NCBI RefSeq assembly: GCF_000756305.1
Contig: NZ_JRFE01000006.1
Coordinates: forward strand, 201,090 to 265,089
Length of the DNA: 64,000 bases
Direction of reading: 5' to 3'
DNA from: Myxosarcina sp. GI1
Lineage (GTDB): Bacteria; Cyanobacteriota; Cyanobacteriia; Cyanobacteriales; Xenococcaceae
A program made the translations under genes and the position numbers. Under the pieces are notes generated by a model. The model had not been told where the DNA came from. It did no database searches and was given only the letters and a program-made list of their open reading frames with translations. Below, in pieces: positions 29,285 through 39,122 of this stretch. Positions within the stretch are counted from its first letter, which is position 1, and each line of letters opens with the position of its first letter.

Positions 29285-30373
29285 ATGGTTAAAGCTAGTA
29301 AATTCGATAATGCCCAGCCAGCAGGCGATCGCCACAGCCAAAATCCCCCTTCCCTAGAAATATCTACTTCACGCCAGTTTACTGATTGGCTGAGAGAACA
29401 AAATTTAAGTCTGGCTTTTACCACTTATCAAGCAGGCAAAATCTTTTTTATTGGTTTGCAGCCTAACGGCAAACTCTCTATTTTTGAACGCACCTTCGAT
29501 CGCTGCATGGGTTTATGGATCTCTGGCGATACTTTATATCTTAGTTCTCTGTATCAAATCTGGCGGTTTCAAAATGCTCTCGAACCAGGACAAACCTATC
29601 AAGGCTACGATCGCCTGTACGTTCCCCAAGTTAGCTATGTCACAGGCGATTTAGACGTACACGATTTAATTGTAGACAAGTCAGACAAGCTGATTTTTGC
29701 TAACACTTTATTTAGCTGCTTGTCAACTATTAGCACTACTCACAGTTTTCAACCTTTGTGGCAACCTCCTTACATTACCAAGCTAGCAGCAGAAGATCGC
29801 TGTCATCTCAACGGCGTTGCCCTCAGAGATGGCGAACCAGGTTTCGTTACCTCAGTCGGTCAAACCGATATTACCGATGGCTGGCGCGATCGCCGTCAGG
29901 ATGGCGGTTGTGTTATCGACGTTAAAACTCAAGACATAGTTACCGAAGGTTTGTCTATGCCTCACTCCCCACGCTACTATCGTGGCAAACTGTGGCTGTT
30001 AAATTCTGGTACGGGACAGTTTGGCTATGTCGATCTCAAACGCGGAGTTTTTGAACCCGTTACTTTTTGTCCTGGGTATCTTAGAGGCTGTGCTTTTTAT
30101 GGCGACTATGCAGTAGTTGGACTTTCTAAATCTAGAGAAAATAAAACTTTTTCAGGTTTGGCATTAGATGAGAAACTGCAAGAACAACTAGTAGAACCCC
30201 GTTGCGGACTGATGGTAATCGATCTGCGTAGTGGTGATATCGTTCACTGGTTGCGAATTGAAGGTGTAGTTAGAGAATTATATGACGTAGCCGTACTGCC
30301 TGGAGTTAGACGACCAATGGCAATTGGTTTAAAATCTGATGAAATTCGCCGCGTGATTACGATTAAAGATTAG
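29285..30373 (+). CDS. TIGR03032 family protein
   Basis: About 362 aa. It matches the TIGR03032 family: FTDWLREQNLSLAFTTYQAGK, YVTGDLDVHDL with the paired acidic/His residues, CHLNGVALRDGEPGFVTS and SMPHSPRYY. These look like a beta-propeller, and some relatives occur with prolyl-4-hydroxylase or TPR proteins; the biochemical role is not established. ATG 29285 is used rather than the TTG one codon earlier. Confidence 0.85.
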   Translation: MVKASKFDNAQPAGDRHSQNPPSLEISTSRQFTDWLREQNLSLAFTTYQAGKIFFIGLQPNGKLSIFERTFDRCMGLWISGDTLYLSSLYQIWRFQNALEPGQTYQGYDRLYVPQVSYVTGDLDVHDLIVDKSDKLIFANTLFSCLSTISTTHSFQPLWQPPYITKLAAEDRCHLNGVALRDGEPGFVTSVGQTDITDGWRDRRQDGGCVIDVKTQDIVTEGLSMPHSPRYYRGKLWLLNSGTGQFGYVDLKRGVFEPVTFCPGYLRGCAFYGDYAVVGLSKSRENKTFSGLALDEKLQEQLVEPRCGLMVIDLRSGDIVHWLRIEGVVRELYDVAVLPGVRRPMAIGLKSDEIRRVITIKD

Positions 30374-30456
30374 ACTTTTTGCACGCATTATCGTCGAGCA
30401 AATTCACTTGCTACTTGCTACTTTCAAGCCGATTGTTTAGTTGTCCGAATTTATAT

Positions 30457-31083
30457 TTAAGAGCGATCGCCTGTAATTAGATCTGTCAAAGTATCAATCA
30501 CGCGATCGCTTGCCAATGGCACGATATCTTTACCATGCAGCATTTCTTGCAGCATTACATAGTAAATCATCGTACCCATCATCACTCTAACGGTGGCTTC
30601 TGGATCTTCAAGCTTTAGTTCGGGATGGGATTTGAAGTACTTAGTTAGAGTTTCAATAGCTGGTTTGGCAAGGTTGTTGACGTAAGATTTAGCTAGTTCT
30701 GGAAACCGTCCTGACTCGCCAATAACAATCCGAATAAAATCTTGAAAGGCGCGATCGCTTTTGGCATTTTCTAACATCTTGGTCGCCATTTCAGACAAGA
30801 CTATTTTGGGGTTTTTATTTAGGGATTGAGGTTCGTGTAAACCCATTGCCGTATTAAATTTATCTTGGGCTAAGTCGTGCATTACTGCATTAAATAATCC
30901 TTCTTTATCGCCAAAGTGACTGTAAACAGTAGCTTTAGAAACTCCTGCGGCTTTAGCTACCTTGTCCATACTAGTAGCGGCATAACCATGCTTGAGAAAC
31001 TCTTGCATCGCCCCTTTTAAAATGGCTGCGGTTTTCTCTTGCGATTTGGAACTGGCTGTATCGACCGTCTTAGTTTTTCTCAT
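30457..31083 (-). CDS. TetR/AcrR family repressor of the adjacent dev genes
   Basis: About 208 aa from ATG 31083 (in-frame ATG 31131 possible). The N-terminal helix-turn-helix (AATSMDKVAKAAGVSKATVYSHFGDKEGLF) is classical TetR, followed by an all-helical ligand domain of TetR_C type. It is divergent from devB, with two operator-like palindromes in the 156-base spacer. It therefore probably represses devB-HD-devC and itself, released by a small molecule that the pump exports. Confidence 0.92.
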   Translation of the reverse strand: MRKTKTVDTASSKSQEKTAAILKGAMQEFLKHGYAATSMDKVAKAAGVSKATVYSHFGDKEGLFNAVMHDLAQDKFNTAMGLHEPQSLNKNPKIVLSEMATKMLENAKSDRAFQDFIRIVIGESGRFPELAKSYVNNLAKPAIETLTKYFKSHPELKLEDPEATVRVMMGTMIYYVMLQEMLHGKDIVPLASDRVIDTLTDLITGDRS

Positions 31084-31169
31084 GTTTTTTCTTTGATAAG
31101 CGATCGCGTTTCTTAATTTATGGTTGTACACGAGTCTTAGCTTTTTTAGCTTAATATAAATGTTGCTGA

Positions 31170-31219
31170 ACTAGTCGGTTTAGTCTTATTATAGTATTAA
31201 CTGAACTAAACGGTTTAGT
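31170..31219. promoter_or_regulatory. Two TetR-type operators flanking a -10 hexamer
   Basis: ACTAAACGGTTTAGT at 31205-31219 is a 15-bp palindrome with one central base. ACTAGTCGGTTTAGT at 31170-31184 is an imperfect copy of it, with centres 35 bases apart. A TATTAT -10-like hexamer (31187-31192) lies between them. This is the expected layout for self- and target-gene repression by the TetR protein at 30457-31083. Confidence 0.75.
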
Positions 31220-31239
31220 CGTAAGCGAACTAGATAGAC

Positions 31240-32433
31240 ATGAACCACATAAGCAGCGACCGAGCTAAGATAGTCAAACCTTTGTTTAAAAAACCTTCTG
31301 CCTTAATAATTGGCATAGTTTTGCTAATGGCAGGAACCACAGTTTATGCCCTGCGTCAATTTTCTACGTCTCAATCAGAACCAGCACCAGAAACAGTTAC
31401 TCCGAAAATTACAACCGTAACCGCATTGGGAAGACTAGAACCTAGTGGCGAAATAATCCAGATTTCAGCACCTTCTGCTTCTGAGGGTAATCGAGTAGAG
31501 GAATTGCTAGTCAAAGAAGGAAATAAAATTACTAAAGGACAAACTATTGCTATTTTAGACAGTCGCGATCGCCTTGCTGCCGCTTTAAAACAAGCAAAAG
31601 AACGAGTAGGTGTAGCCGAAGCAAATTTAGCACAGATAAAAGCAGGGGCAAAGACAGGAGAAATTAACGCTCAAAAAGCAACTATTGCTCGCATTCAAGC
31701 CGAACGCAGTAACGACATTGCCGCACAGGAAGCAACTATAGCTAGACTAGAAGCAGAACTACAAAACAGCAAAGTAGAATATGGTCGCTATCAGCAATTG
31801 TTTGATGAAGGTGCAATTTCAGCCTCCGAACGAGATAGTAAAGAGCTTGCTTTTAATACGGCACAAAGACGCTTAGAAGAAGCTAAAGCTAACCTGCAAC
31901 GCATACAAACTTCCCAACGCGAACAAATTTTAGAAGCTCAAGCCACCTTAGATCGCATAGCCGAAGTACGTCCAGTAGATATAGACGTAGCCGCAGCCGA
32001 AGTTAGAGAAGCCCAGGCTGCGGTAGCAACAGCACAAGCAGAATTAGATCGGGCATATATCAAATCGCCCCAAGCAGGAACGGTAATTAAAATCCTCACT
32101 CGCCCTGGTGAAGTAGTTTCTAGCAACGAAGGTATCGCTAGAATCGGGCAAATCGACCAAATGTATGCCGTAGCAGAAGTCTACGAAAGCGATATTGGTA
32201 AGGTGCAATTAGCACAACAAGCCATCGTTACCAGCAGTGCCATATCGGGAAAACTAACAGGAACGGTAGAACGTATCGGTTTAGAAGTAGAAAGACAAGA
32301 AGTAGTTAACACCGATCCTACCGCTAACATCGATGCCAAAGTCGTAGAAGTAAGAGTCAAGCTAGATAAAGAATCCAGCCAAAAAGTAGCGGGATTAACT
32401 AATTTGTTGGTTAATGTAAAAATTTCTCTTTAA
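31240..32433 (+). CDS. devB: DevB-type membrane fusion protein of an ABC exporter
   Basis: 397 aa. One N-terminal helix (ALIIGIVLLMAGTTVYAL), then a lipoyl half (TALGRLEPSGEIIQISAPS), a long coiled coil (about 130-260, rich in Glu/Ala/Gln) and the second lipoyl/beta-barrel half (AQAELDRAYIKSPQAGTVIKI). It belongs to the HlyD/DevB family, which bridges inner-membrane ABC permeases to an outer-membrane channel; in heterocyst formers DevBCA exports glycolipids. The partner permease devC is two genes on; no ATPase gene is near. Confidence 0.88.
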   Translation: MNHISSDRAKIVKPLFKKPSALIIGIVLLMAGTTVYALRQFSTSQSEPAPETVTPKITTVTALGRLEPSGEIIQISAPSASEGNRVEELLVKEGNKITKGQTIAILDSRDRLAAALKQAKERVGVAEANLAQIKAGAKTGEINAQKATIARIQAERSNDIAAQEATIARLEAELQNSKVEYGRYQQLFDEGAISASERDSKELAFNTAQRRLEEAKANLQRIQTSQREQILEAQATLDRIAEVRPVDIDVAAAEVREAQAAVATAQAELDRAYIKSPQAGTVIKILTRPGEVVSSNEGIARIGQIDQMYAVAEVYESDIGKVQLAQQAIVTSSAISGKLTGTVERIGLEVERQEVVNTDPTANIDAKVVEVRVKLDKESSQKVAGLTNLLVNVKISL

Positions 32434-32464
32434 TCGCGATCGCTATTTTAAAAAAATATATATC

Positions 32465-33139
32465 ATGCGCGTAAATAGTCATAATTATTCAATTCAGGAA
32501 CTTAAAGCAAGTTGGTTTGATTTATTACAGGAATCATCGGCAGATATAGAATTAGGAAATAAGATTTTTGTCGCGTTAATTCATAGTTATTGCGATCCTG
32601 TAAGAAGCTATCACAACCTAGAACATATACGAGAAATCCTAAATTCAATAGAACAAGTTAAAAACATTTCTAATAGCTTAAATGTCTTAAAGTTTTCTGC
32701 TTGGTTTCATGACTATATTTATAGTCCTCAAGCTCAATATAATGAGATTGACAGTGCAGTTTATGCCACAAAAGTTCTCAAGCAATTAAATATTGATGCT
32801 GAAATAATCAAAGCGGTCGCACAAATTATTTTAAGTACCATAAATCATCAACCATTACTTGAAGAAATTGATAACTTAATTTTTTTAGATGCCGATTTAG
32901 CAATTTTAGGAACTACAGGCGATAAATATCTACAATATTCTCAAGCAATTAGACAAGAATATTTTCACTTGAGCGATCGCGATTATTATCAAGGAAGAAA
33001 GAAAATATTAAAGCAATTTTTGGCAAGAGAAAGAATTTATTACACCGATTATTTTTATCAACGGTTAGAGTTACAAGCCAGAAAAAATTTACAAGCCGAA
33101 ATAAATCAGATCGAATTATCAATTAATTCAAATGTTTAA
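32465..33139 (+). CDS. HD-superfamily metal-dependent phosphohydrolase-like protein
   Basis: 224 aa. It has the paired motifs of predicted HD hydrolases of this type: YHNLEHI (about residue 50), FSAWFHDYIYSP with HD near 80, INHQ, and IFLDADLAILG. Substrate unknown. It is inserted between devB and devC, and its stop codon overlaps the devC start (33132), so it is transcribed and possibly translationally coupled with the exporter. It is more AT-rich than devB and devC, suggesting later insertion. Confidence 0.8.
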   Translation: MRVNSHNYSIQELKASWFDLLQESSADIELGNKIFVALIHSYCDPVRSYHNLEHIREILNSIEQVKNISNSLNVLKFSAWFHDYIYSPQAQYNEIDSAVYATKVLKQLNIDAEIIKAVAQIILSTINHQPLLEEIDNLIFLDADLAILGTTGDKYLQYSQAIRQEYFHLSDRDYYQGRKKILKQFLARERIYYTDYFYQRLELQARKNLQAEINQIELSINSNV

Positions 33140-34298
33140 AGCACTAAAAAACCGTACACCCTTGGGATGGCTGCAACTCAAACACGACAAATTCAGATTA
33201 CTAACCGCACTATCAGGAATAGCTTTTGCAGATATTCTGATCTTTATGCAGTTGGGCTTTATGAATGCTCTGTATACCACTAATACTCAGTATGCACGAA
33301 AAATTGACGGCGATATCATTTTAACAAGTACCCAAGCGACTAATTTTACTAGACCATACACTTTTCCTCGCCGACGACTCTATCAGGCGATGGATATACC
33401 AGGAGTAGAATCTGCCGAACCAGTTTATATTGGTTCTCTTAGCTGGCGCAATCCTCAAAACCGCGAGAAAACTTCGATGACGGTAATTGGGTTCGATCCA
33501 GAACAACCAGCCTTCGATCTACCAGAGGTTAATAGTCAATTAGATAAAGTAAAAATCCCCGACACCGTACTATTTGATAAAGCTTCTAGAGGAGAATACG
33601 ATGAAGTTATTAGCCAAATAGAAGCAGGTAAAACTATTACTACCGAAATCGATCGCACTACTGTAACTATCGATGGCTTATTTCAAGTTGGGGCATCTTT
33701 CCAAGACGACGGCGCATTGATTACCAGCACGCAAAACTTTATGCGCCTGTTTCCTAGAAAAGAACCAGGAACGGTCAGTTTGGGAGTGGTCAAGCTAGCA
33801 CCAGGGCGCAACCTCGAAGCTGTGAGAGCGGCTTTAAATGCCTACCTTACTGAAGATGTCAAAGCCTACACCTACCAAGAATACGTCGATTCAGAACTAG
33901 CTTATATTCAAGCTAGCACTGCTATTGGCTTTGTGTTTACTTTGGGTACGCTGATGGGTTTTATCGTCGGTATCGTCATCGTCTATCAGGTGCTTTCTAC
34001 CGATGTCAACGATCACATGGCAGAATACGCCACCTTTAAAGCTATGGGCTACCGCAACATCTATTTACTTGGCGTAGTGTTTGAAGAAGCTTTAATTCTC
34101 TCGATTATTGGCTTTGTACCTAGTGTGGCGATCGCTGCTGGCTTGTACCACCTTACGGCAATGGCAACGGCTTTACCAATTGTCTTACCCGTATCGAGAG
34201 CAGTTACCGTCTTAATTATAACTATTGTAATGTGTAGCGTTTCTGGTGCGATCGCTACTCGCAAACTTCAGGCAGCCGATCCTGCGGATATTTTTTAA
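33132..34298 (+). CDS. devC: DevC-type permease of an ABC exporter
   Basis: 388 aa. One N-terminal helix (LTALSGIAFADILIFMQLGF), a large periplasmic domain of MacB/FtsX type, then three C-terminal helices with YATFKAMGYRNIYLLGVVFEEA. Matches DevC, the MacB-like permease of glycolipid or drug exporters. Its start overlaps the HD gene by 8 bases. The ATPase gene devA, normally next, is absent: a DUF1232 remnant and a photolyase gene follow. Confidence 0.9.
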   Translation: MFKALKNRTPLGWLQLKHDKFRLLTALSGIAFADILIFMQLGFMNALYTTNTQYARKIDGDIILTSTQATNFTRPYTFPRRRLYQAMDIPGVESAEPVYIGSLSWRNPQNREKTSMTVIGFDPEQPAFDLPEVNSQLDKVKIPDTVLFDKASRGEYDEVISQIEAGKTITTEIDRTTVTIDGLFQVGASFQDDGALITSTQNFMRLFPRKEPGTVSLGVVKLAPGRNLEAVRAALNAYLTEDVKAYTYQEYVDSELAYIQASTAIGFVFTLGTLMGFIVGIVIVYQVLSTDVNDHMAEYATFKAMGYRNIYLLGVVFEEALILSIIGFVPSVAIAAGLYHLTAMATALPIVLPVSRAVTVLIITIVMCSVSGAIATRKLQAADPADIF

Positions 34299-34317
34299 TA
34301 TTTACTTTAGGAATTAG

Positions 34318-34443
34318 CTCTTATTACCTGTTGATGCTATTCCTGATGCGATAGCTGGTTTGGGTTTTACTGATGATGCTAGTGTTCTCAGCACCACGCT
34401 ATTTACTGTTAGAGCTTACGTTGCATTTGAACAATATGGATAG
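34318..34443 (+). pseudogene. DUF1232 (YkvA-like) C-terminal remnant
   Basis: A 41-codon open stretch, preceded in frame by a stop, reads LLLPVDAIPDAIAGLGFTDD then ASVLSTTLFTVRAYVAF before TAG at 34441-34443. PVDAIPDxIxGLGFxDD is the DUF1232 signature. No start codon or N-terminus is present, so it is a decayed gene. It occupies the place where devA would be expected. Confidence 0.65.
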
Positions 34444-34728
34444 ATTCAAAAACAATAAACAGCCCTATTTCAGACATCTCACTCTAAGATTACCGATTAA
34501 TCAATCGTTTTGAAAAATCTGCCGATGCCGCTGGCGATCGAACAGATCGGCAAGTACTCAACAGGAATATCGAACTAGGCTGATGAATTGTTTAGAGCAT
34601 TCACGAATGCCAGACCTAAAGCAGCTTTCCTAACGCTGTACCTATTTTTGAGTAAGAATCATCAACTATATAATATTTTTGTACTATAATCGATTGAGTA
34701 GTTTTAAGGTACCAATAGCATAGTCTGA

Positions 34729-36246
34729 ATGCAGATAATTTGGTTTCGTCGCGACCTACGTTTAAGCGATAATGAAATTGTTGCCGAAGCTTGTAAGAAC
34801 CAGCAAGAAGTTTTGCCCTGCTTTATTATCGACCCCTGGTTCTATCAACAACCAGAAACAGGAAAGGCAAGAGTACGATTCTTATTCGAGTCTCTAACCA
34901 ATTTAGATGTTAACTTAAGAAAACTAGGTAGCAAACTGTATTTCTTTGAAGGCGAATCGGTTGCCATTATTCGAGCTATTACGCGATCGCTCTTGGCATT
35001 AGGCAAACAGCCAAAGCTTTACTTCAACCAAGATGTACAAGTACAATATGGTATCGATCGCGACCTTCAGATACTTGATTTTTATCGGCAGCATAACTTA
35101 GAAACGCATATTGGTAAAAATCATTTCCTTCAAAATGAGGAATGCTACGAAACTTACTGGCAAAATTATCACGATTATCAGGAGCGATCGCTTCATCCCC
35201 GACCCAAAAAGATTAATACTCCCCAACTCACTTTAGGACAAATAGAGTGGGACGAACTCCAGCAGAAATATTGCCATTATTGGGAAGCCCAGAAGTTGCA
35301 TTACTTTGTCGGCAGTGAAAATGAAGCAGATAAAACGCTTCGGGATTTTTTAGGCTATAGATATCGTGGCTATCACTGGCGAATGTCTCGTCCCTGGCTA
35401 GCTCAACGAGGGGCTTCTTCTCATCTTTCGCCCCATTTAGTTTTCGGTACAATTTCAACTCGAACAGTATATCAAGAAGCATCAAAATTACTACAGAAAC
35501 TATTACCCAAATCAAAAAACGCCTTTGCGCTTTCAGCCTTTTTAGATCGCCTACGCTGGCATGATAAATTTACCCAAAGACTGTATTTCCATCCCCAACT
35601 GGTAGTACAAAATCGCTACTCAGAGTTTGACGACTGGTATTCTCCCGAAGAACTAGGGGTCGAGAAACAAAAGTTATTTCTGGCTTGGTGCAAAGGACAA
35701 ACTGGTTTTCCACTGGTCGATGCTTCAATGCGTCAGCTAAATCGAATGGGCTGGATGAATTTTCGGATGCGCTCGATGTGTGCGACATTTTTAACTATAA
35801 ACTGTGGTGTTTCCTGGCATCACGGGGCGCGTTACTTTATGTCCCGTCTAGTTGATGGCGACATTGCTATTAATCATTGGCAATGGCAAATGCAGTCGGG
35901 AATTACTAACCCCATGAGTAAGACTTTTAGAATCTATAATCCAACTAAAAATTTACAGGAGAAAGATCCAGAGTTACAGTTCGTGCGCCACTGGCTACCA
36001 GAACTGCGAGGTCACAGTATGGAGCAACTGTTGACTAGAAAATACAATAATAGCTACCCTCAACCAATTCTAGATTGGAAGCAAACTCGTTTGACCAACG
36101 GTAAGGTAGTTTCTCAGATAAGAGCCAAGGTTAGGGAACGCTTAGAAAAAGAAGGAGGAGAAGAATACGAAAGTGCATTAGGTGCTAAAAAGACCGTAGA
36201 GAAGTACTTTACGACTAAAGACCGACAGTATCGAAATTTGAAATAA
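34729..36246 (+). CDS. Photolyase/cryptochrome family FAD protein
   Basis: 505 aa. The N-terminal antenna fold starts MQIIWFRRDLRLSDNEI. The FAD domain (about 280-480) has TGFPLVDASMRQLNRMGWMNFRMR and INHWQWQMQSG. The segment after that reads ITNPMSKTFRIYNPTKN, not the TGTDxxPYFRIFNP of classical CPD photolyases, so this belongs to a divergent branch whose activity (repair or signalling) is not decided by sequence alone. Full length. Confidence 0.85.
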   Translation: MQIIWFRRDLRLSDNEIVAEACKNQQEVLPCFIIDPWFYQQPETGKARVRFLFESLTNLDVNLRKLGSKLYFFEGESVAIIRAITRSLLALGKQPKLYFNQDVQVQYGIDRDLQILDFYRQHNLETHIGKNHFLQNEECYETYWQNYHDYQERSLHPRPKKINTPQLTLGQIEWDELQQKYCHYWEAQKLHYFVGSENEADKTLRDFLGYRYRGYHWRMSRPWLAQRGASSHLSPHLVFGTISTRTVYQEASKLLQKLLPKSKNAFALSAFLDRLRWHDKFTQRLYFHPQLVVQNRYSEFDDWYSPEELGVEKQKLFLAWCKGQTGFPLVDASMRQLNRMGWMNFRMRSMCATFLTINCGVSWHHGARYFMSRLVDGDIAINHWQWQMQSGITNPMSKTFRIYNPTKNLQEKDPELQFVRHWLPELRGHSMEQLLTRKYNNSYPQPILDWKQTRLTNGKVVSQIRAKVRERLEKEGGEEYESALGAKKTVEKYFTTKDRQYRNLK

Positions 36247-36355
36247 GTTGGCTACTCTTTTTTCCAACATTTCTAATAAGAAAATAAGGATTAGAAAAAT
36301 AGTCGGTTAGATTACTTCATCGATAAGATATAACTAAAGAAATTCCGAAACTTGA

Positions 36356-37477
36356 ATGAGTCTACCAGAATTTACTTTAGGTGTCGAAGAAGAATATCAA
36401 ATTGTCGAGCCGCAAACTAGAGAGTTAGCCGCAAGCTCGGGAAAAATTCTTCCCCTTGCTCGACAGAGATTAAGTGAAGATACAGTACAGTCAGAAATTC
36501 ATCGCTCTCAAATTGAGATTGCTACTGAAGTTTGTCATAGTTTAGAAGAGGTTCGCGCTCAGTTAGTGCGATCGCGTCGCGCAGTAATTGAAGCTGCAGC
36601 TAAAGATGGCAAAAAGATTGTTGCCGCAGGTACTCATCCTTTCTCAAGCTGGAAGCAGCCTATTACCTCCAAACAACGCTATCAAAGCTTAGAAGAAGAT
36701 TTTCAGCAAATAGTGCGAGAGCTAGTTATATTTGGTTGTCATGTTCATGTTGGTTTAGAAGATAAAGAAATGGCGGTTGCTGTACTTAACCGCGTTCAGA
36801 ATTGGCTAGCTGTTCTTTTAGCTCTTTCTGCCAACTCCCCTTTTTGGTTGGGTCAAGTCACGGGATATGCTAGCTACCGAACTGAAATCTGGTCGCGTCT
36901 GCCTCAAACAGGTCCAACATTATTTTTTAAGGATTACGAAGACTATCAAGCGACGATCGCAGAAATCATTACGGCAAGTGCGATCGACGATCCCACTAAA
37001 ATTTACTGGGATGTGCGTCTGTCAGAAACGTTTCCCACGATTGAGTTTCGCGTTGCCGACGTTTGTTTGACAATTGACGAAGCTTTGATGCAGGCTGGAT
37101 TAGTTAGAGGACTCGTACGGACTTGCTACAACGAAATTAAACAGGGCATTGCTTTTGTCCCCCCAAAATATCAATTATTGCAAATAGCTCGTTGGCAAGC
37201 AGCACGTTACGGTTTGAGCGGAAATTTAATTGAGGTTGGAAGATCGCGTTCGGTTTCTGGTGTAGAATTAACCACTAGTTTTCTAAACTACCTGCGTCCT
37301 GCATTAGAACAATTAGGAGATTGGCTGACCTTGTCCTCGTTAGTGCAGCGTACTTTAGAACGAGGTAATGGCGCTCGACGGCAATATGAAGTATATCAAC
37401 AAGCAAACAATTTTACTGCTGTAGTAGATTATTTAATTGAGCAAACGGCGCAGGGAGTAGAGGTTGAATTTATTTAA
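36356..37477 (+). CDS. Carboxylate-amine ligase, YbdK/GCS2 type
   Basis: 373 aa. FTLGVEEEYQIVEPQTREL, a SEIHRSQIEIAT region, GTHPFSSW, and FGCHVHVGLEDKE are diagnostic of the glutamate-cysteine ligase GCS2 family. In cyanobacteria such proteins are candidates for gamma-glutamylcysteine synthesis, the first step to glutathione, but the YbdK subgroup also has weak or other activities. It stands alone here. Confidence 0.88.
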   Translation: MSLPEFTLGVEEEYQIVEPQTRELAASSGKILPLARQRLSEDTVQSEIHRSQIEIATEVCHSLEEVRAQLVRSRRAVIEAAAKDGKKIVAAGTHPFSSWKQPITSKQRYQSLEEDFQQIVRELVIFGCHVHVGLEDKEMAVAVLNRVQNWLAVLLALSANSPFWLGQVTGYASYRTEIWSRLPQTGPTLFFKDYEDYQATIAEIITASAIDDPTKIYWDVRLSETFPTIEFRVADVCLTIDEALMQAGLVRGLVRTCYNEIKQGIAFVPPKYQLLQIARWQAARYGLSGNLIEVGRSRSVSGVELTTSFLNYLRPALEQLGDWLTLSSLVQRTLERGNGARRQYEVYQQANNFTAVVDYLIEQTAQGVEVEFI

Positions 37478-37502
37478 GAATATCGCACTAAAAAATTAAT
37501 AC

Positions 37503-38258
37503 TTACAATCGCGAGAAAAGTTGCAACCAATCAATATTTTTAGGTCTTTCCCCATCGTTGACAATTGAAAAATCTTTATCGATCGTACTGTCAGAAAATA
37601 ATGATTCTACGCAAGCATTAGCTACGTCGATACGACTGGTTTCGCCGCCAAAGCAATCTCCTGATTCTATTTTTACTCCTTTCTTACCATCGGTTTTAGC
37701 CCGAAGCAGTGTAATTAAATCATAGGAAGTATAAGGACCATCAATTAATCTAGCTGGTCTGATAATTGTATAGGGAATACCAGAAGTGACAATCGCTTTT
37801 TCTCCTGCCAACTTAGCATCAAGTACCCCGAAGGCATTGAGAATATTGTAGGGCAGTTCATCTTTTCGTAATACCCCTGCCGAAGAGACAAATACTAATC
37901 TTTTTAAATCTGGCGGTGCAGCAGCAACTAGATTCTTTACTCCTTTACTATCTACTGCTTCAGGAGTATTAGAGGGTTGAAAGAAATTGGTAAAATCCCA
38001 ACGCAGAGAAGGAAAAGCAGTAGTTCCCGTACAGCAAATAATATAATTTATATCCCGTACAGCTTCAGCTAGAGTATTGGGATAACGAATATCTCCCTCT
38101 ACAGCCTCAACTCTATTGTCAAACATTGATGCTGCTTTGGCTTTAGTTCTAGTCAAAGCTCGAACCTGAAGGTTTTTGGTTAGTAGTTTTGCTACTACCA
38201 GCTGTCCGACACCACCCGTAGCACCTGCAACCAGAATTTTATCTTTTTCCGATACCAT
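37503..38258 (-). CDS. NAD(P)-binding atypical SDR-like protein
   Basis: 251 aa. Rossmann start ILVAGATGGVGQLVVAKLL and VFVSSAGVL. It has the pattern of NAD(P)H-binding atypical SDR or Ycf39-like proteins, lacking the classical YxxxK catalytic pair. It ends 13 bases from the amidotransferase gene, which is transcribed toward it, so they likely form a unit. Substrate unknown. Confidence 0.85.
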   Translation of the reverse strand: MVSEKDKILVAGATGGVGQLVVAKLLTKNLQVRALTRTKAKAASMFDNRVEAVEGDIRYPNTLAEAVRDINYIICCTGTTAFPSLRWDFTNFFQPSNTPEAVDSKGVKNLVAAAPPDLKRLVFVSSAGVLRKDELPYNILNAFGVLDAKLAGEKAIVTSGIPYTIIRPARLIDGPYTSYDLITLLRAKTDGKKGVKIESGDCFGGETSRIDVANACVESLFSDSTIDKDFSIVNDGERPKNIDWLQLFSRL

Positions 38259-38270
38259 ATTCGATCTTAT

Positions 38271-39044
38271 CTATGTAAATTTTAAGGGCAAACCGTCTTG
38301 AAATACTAGCAGTTCTCCGAATTGGATTTGCGTCCAAACTTCATTATCGGTGAGGGGAGTAGTCGCGATAACAGCAACGCGATCGCTTGGAGTAGTCAAT
38401 TCTTGGAAATCTACAGTTACATCTTGGTCAATTAAGTGTGCCGCAGCAAACGGTGCTTGCCGTACAATATAACTAAGCTTGGTTGAGCAGTGAGCAAAAA
38501 AATGCTCTCCTTCAGATAGTAAGTAATTAAAAATACCATAAGTAGAAATTAGATCGGTGATTTCCTGTAGAGCTAAATATAGTTCTTTTAGATTTGGCTG
38601 ACCTGACGGAAAGCGTTGTCTTAACGTTTCTAGTATTAAGCAAAACGCTCTTTCACTATCGGTTTTCCCCACAGCATGATAAAACCCCAAACATTGAGGG
38701 TGAAAATCTGGTAAATCTCCATTGTGAGCAAATACCCAATACTTTCCCCACAGTTCCCGACGAAAGGGGTGGCAGTTTTCCAGAGCAATTTCCCCTTGCG
38801 TGGCTTTGCGAATATGGGCAATTACATGGGTAGAGTGGATGGGGTAGTGTCTTACCACTTCGGCGATTGGAGAACTAATTGAGGGTTTGGCATCGATAAA
38901 AAGCCGACATCCTTTGCCTTCAAAGAAAGCAATACCCCAACCATCACGATGGTCGTCAGTTTTTCCTCCTCGTGCAGAAAATCCTTCAAAAGAAAAGCAA
39001 ATATCCGTAGGGACATTGCAGTTCATTCCCAGTAATTGGCACAT
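38271..39044 (-). CDS. Class II glutamine amidotransferase (YafJ-like)
   Basis: About 257 aa. The start is set at ATG 39044 because class II amidotransferases need Cys as residue 2 (MCQLLGMNCN); the frame opens 18 bases earlier. Further motifs: HRDGWGIAFFEG, THVIAHIRKAT and WVFAHNGDL. These proteins hydrolyse glutamine for amide transfer; the YafJ class is uncharacterised. It is upstream of the atypical SDR gene. Confidence 0.9.
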   Translation of the reverse strand: MCQLLGMNCNVPTDICFSFEGFSARGGKTDDHRDGWGIAFFEGKGCRLFIDAKPSISSPIAEVVRHYPIHSTHVIAHIRKATQGEIALENCHPFRRELWGKYWVFAHNGDLPDFHPQCLGFYHAVGKTDSERAFCLILETLRQRFPSGQPNLKELYLALQEITDLISTYGIFNYLLSEGEHFFAHCSTKLSYIVRQAPFAAAHLIDQDVTVDFQELTTPSDRVAVIATTPLTDNEVWTQIQFGELLVFQDGLPLKFT

Positions 39045-39122
39045 AGCGCTCGCCGTTGTCAACTATAGATATTAATGGCTAAAGCCTCATAATACTTCCT
39101 TTAGGTGTTTTATCATAGAAAA

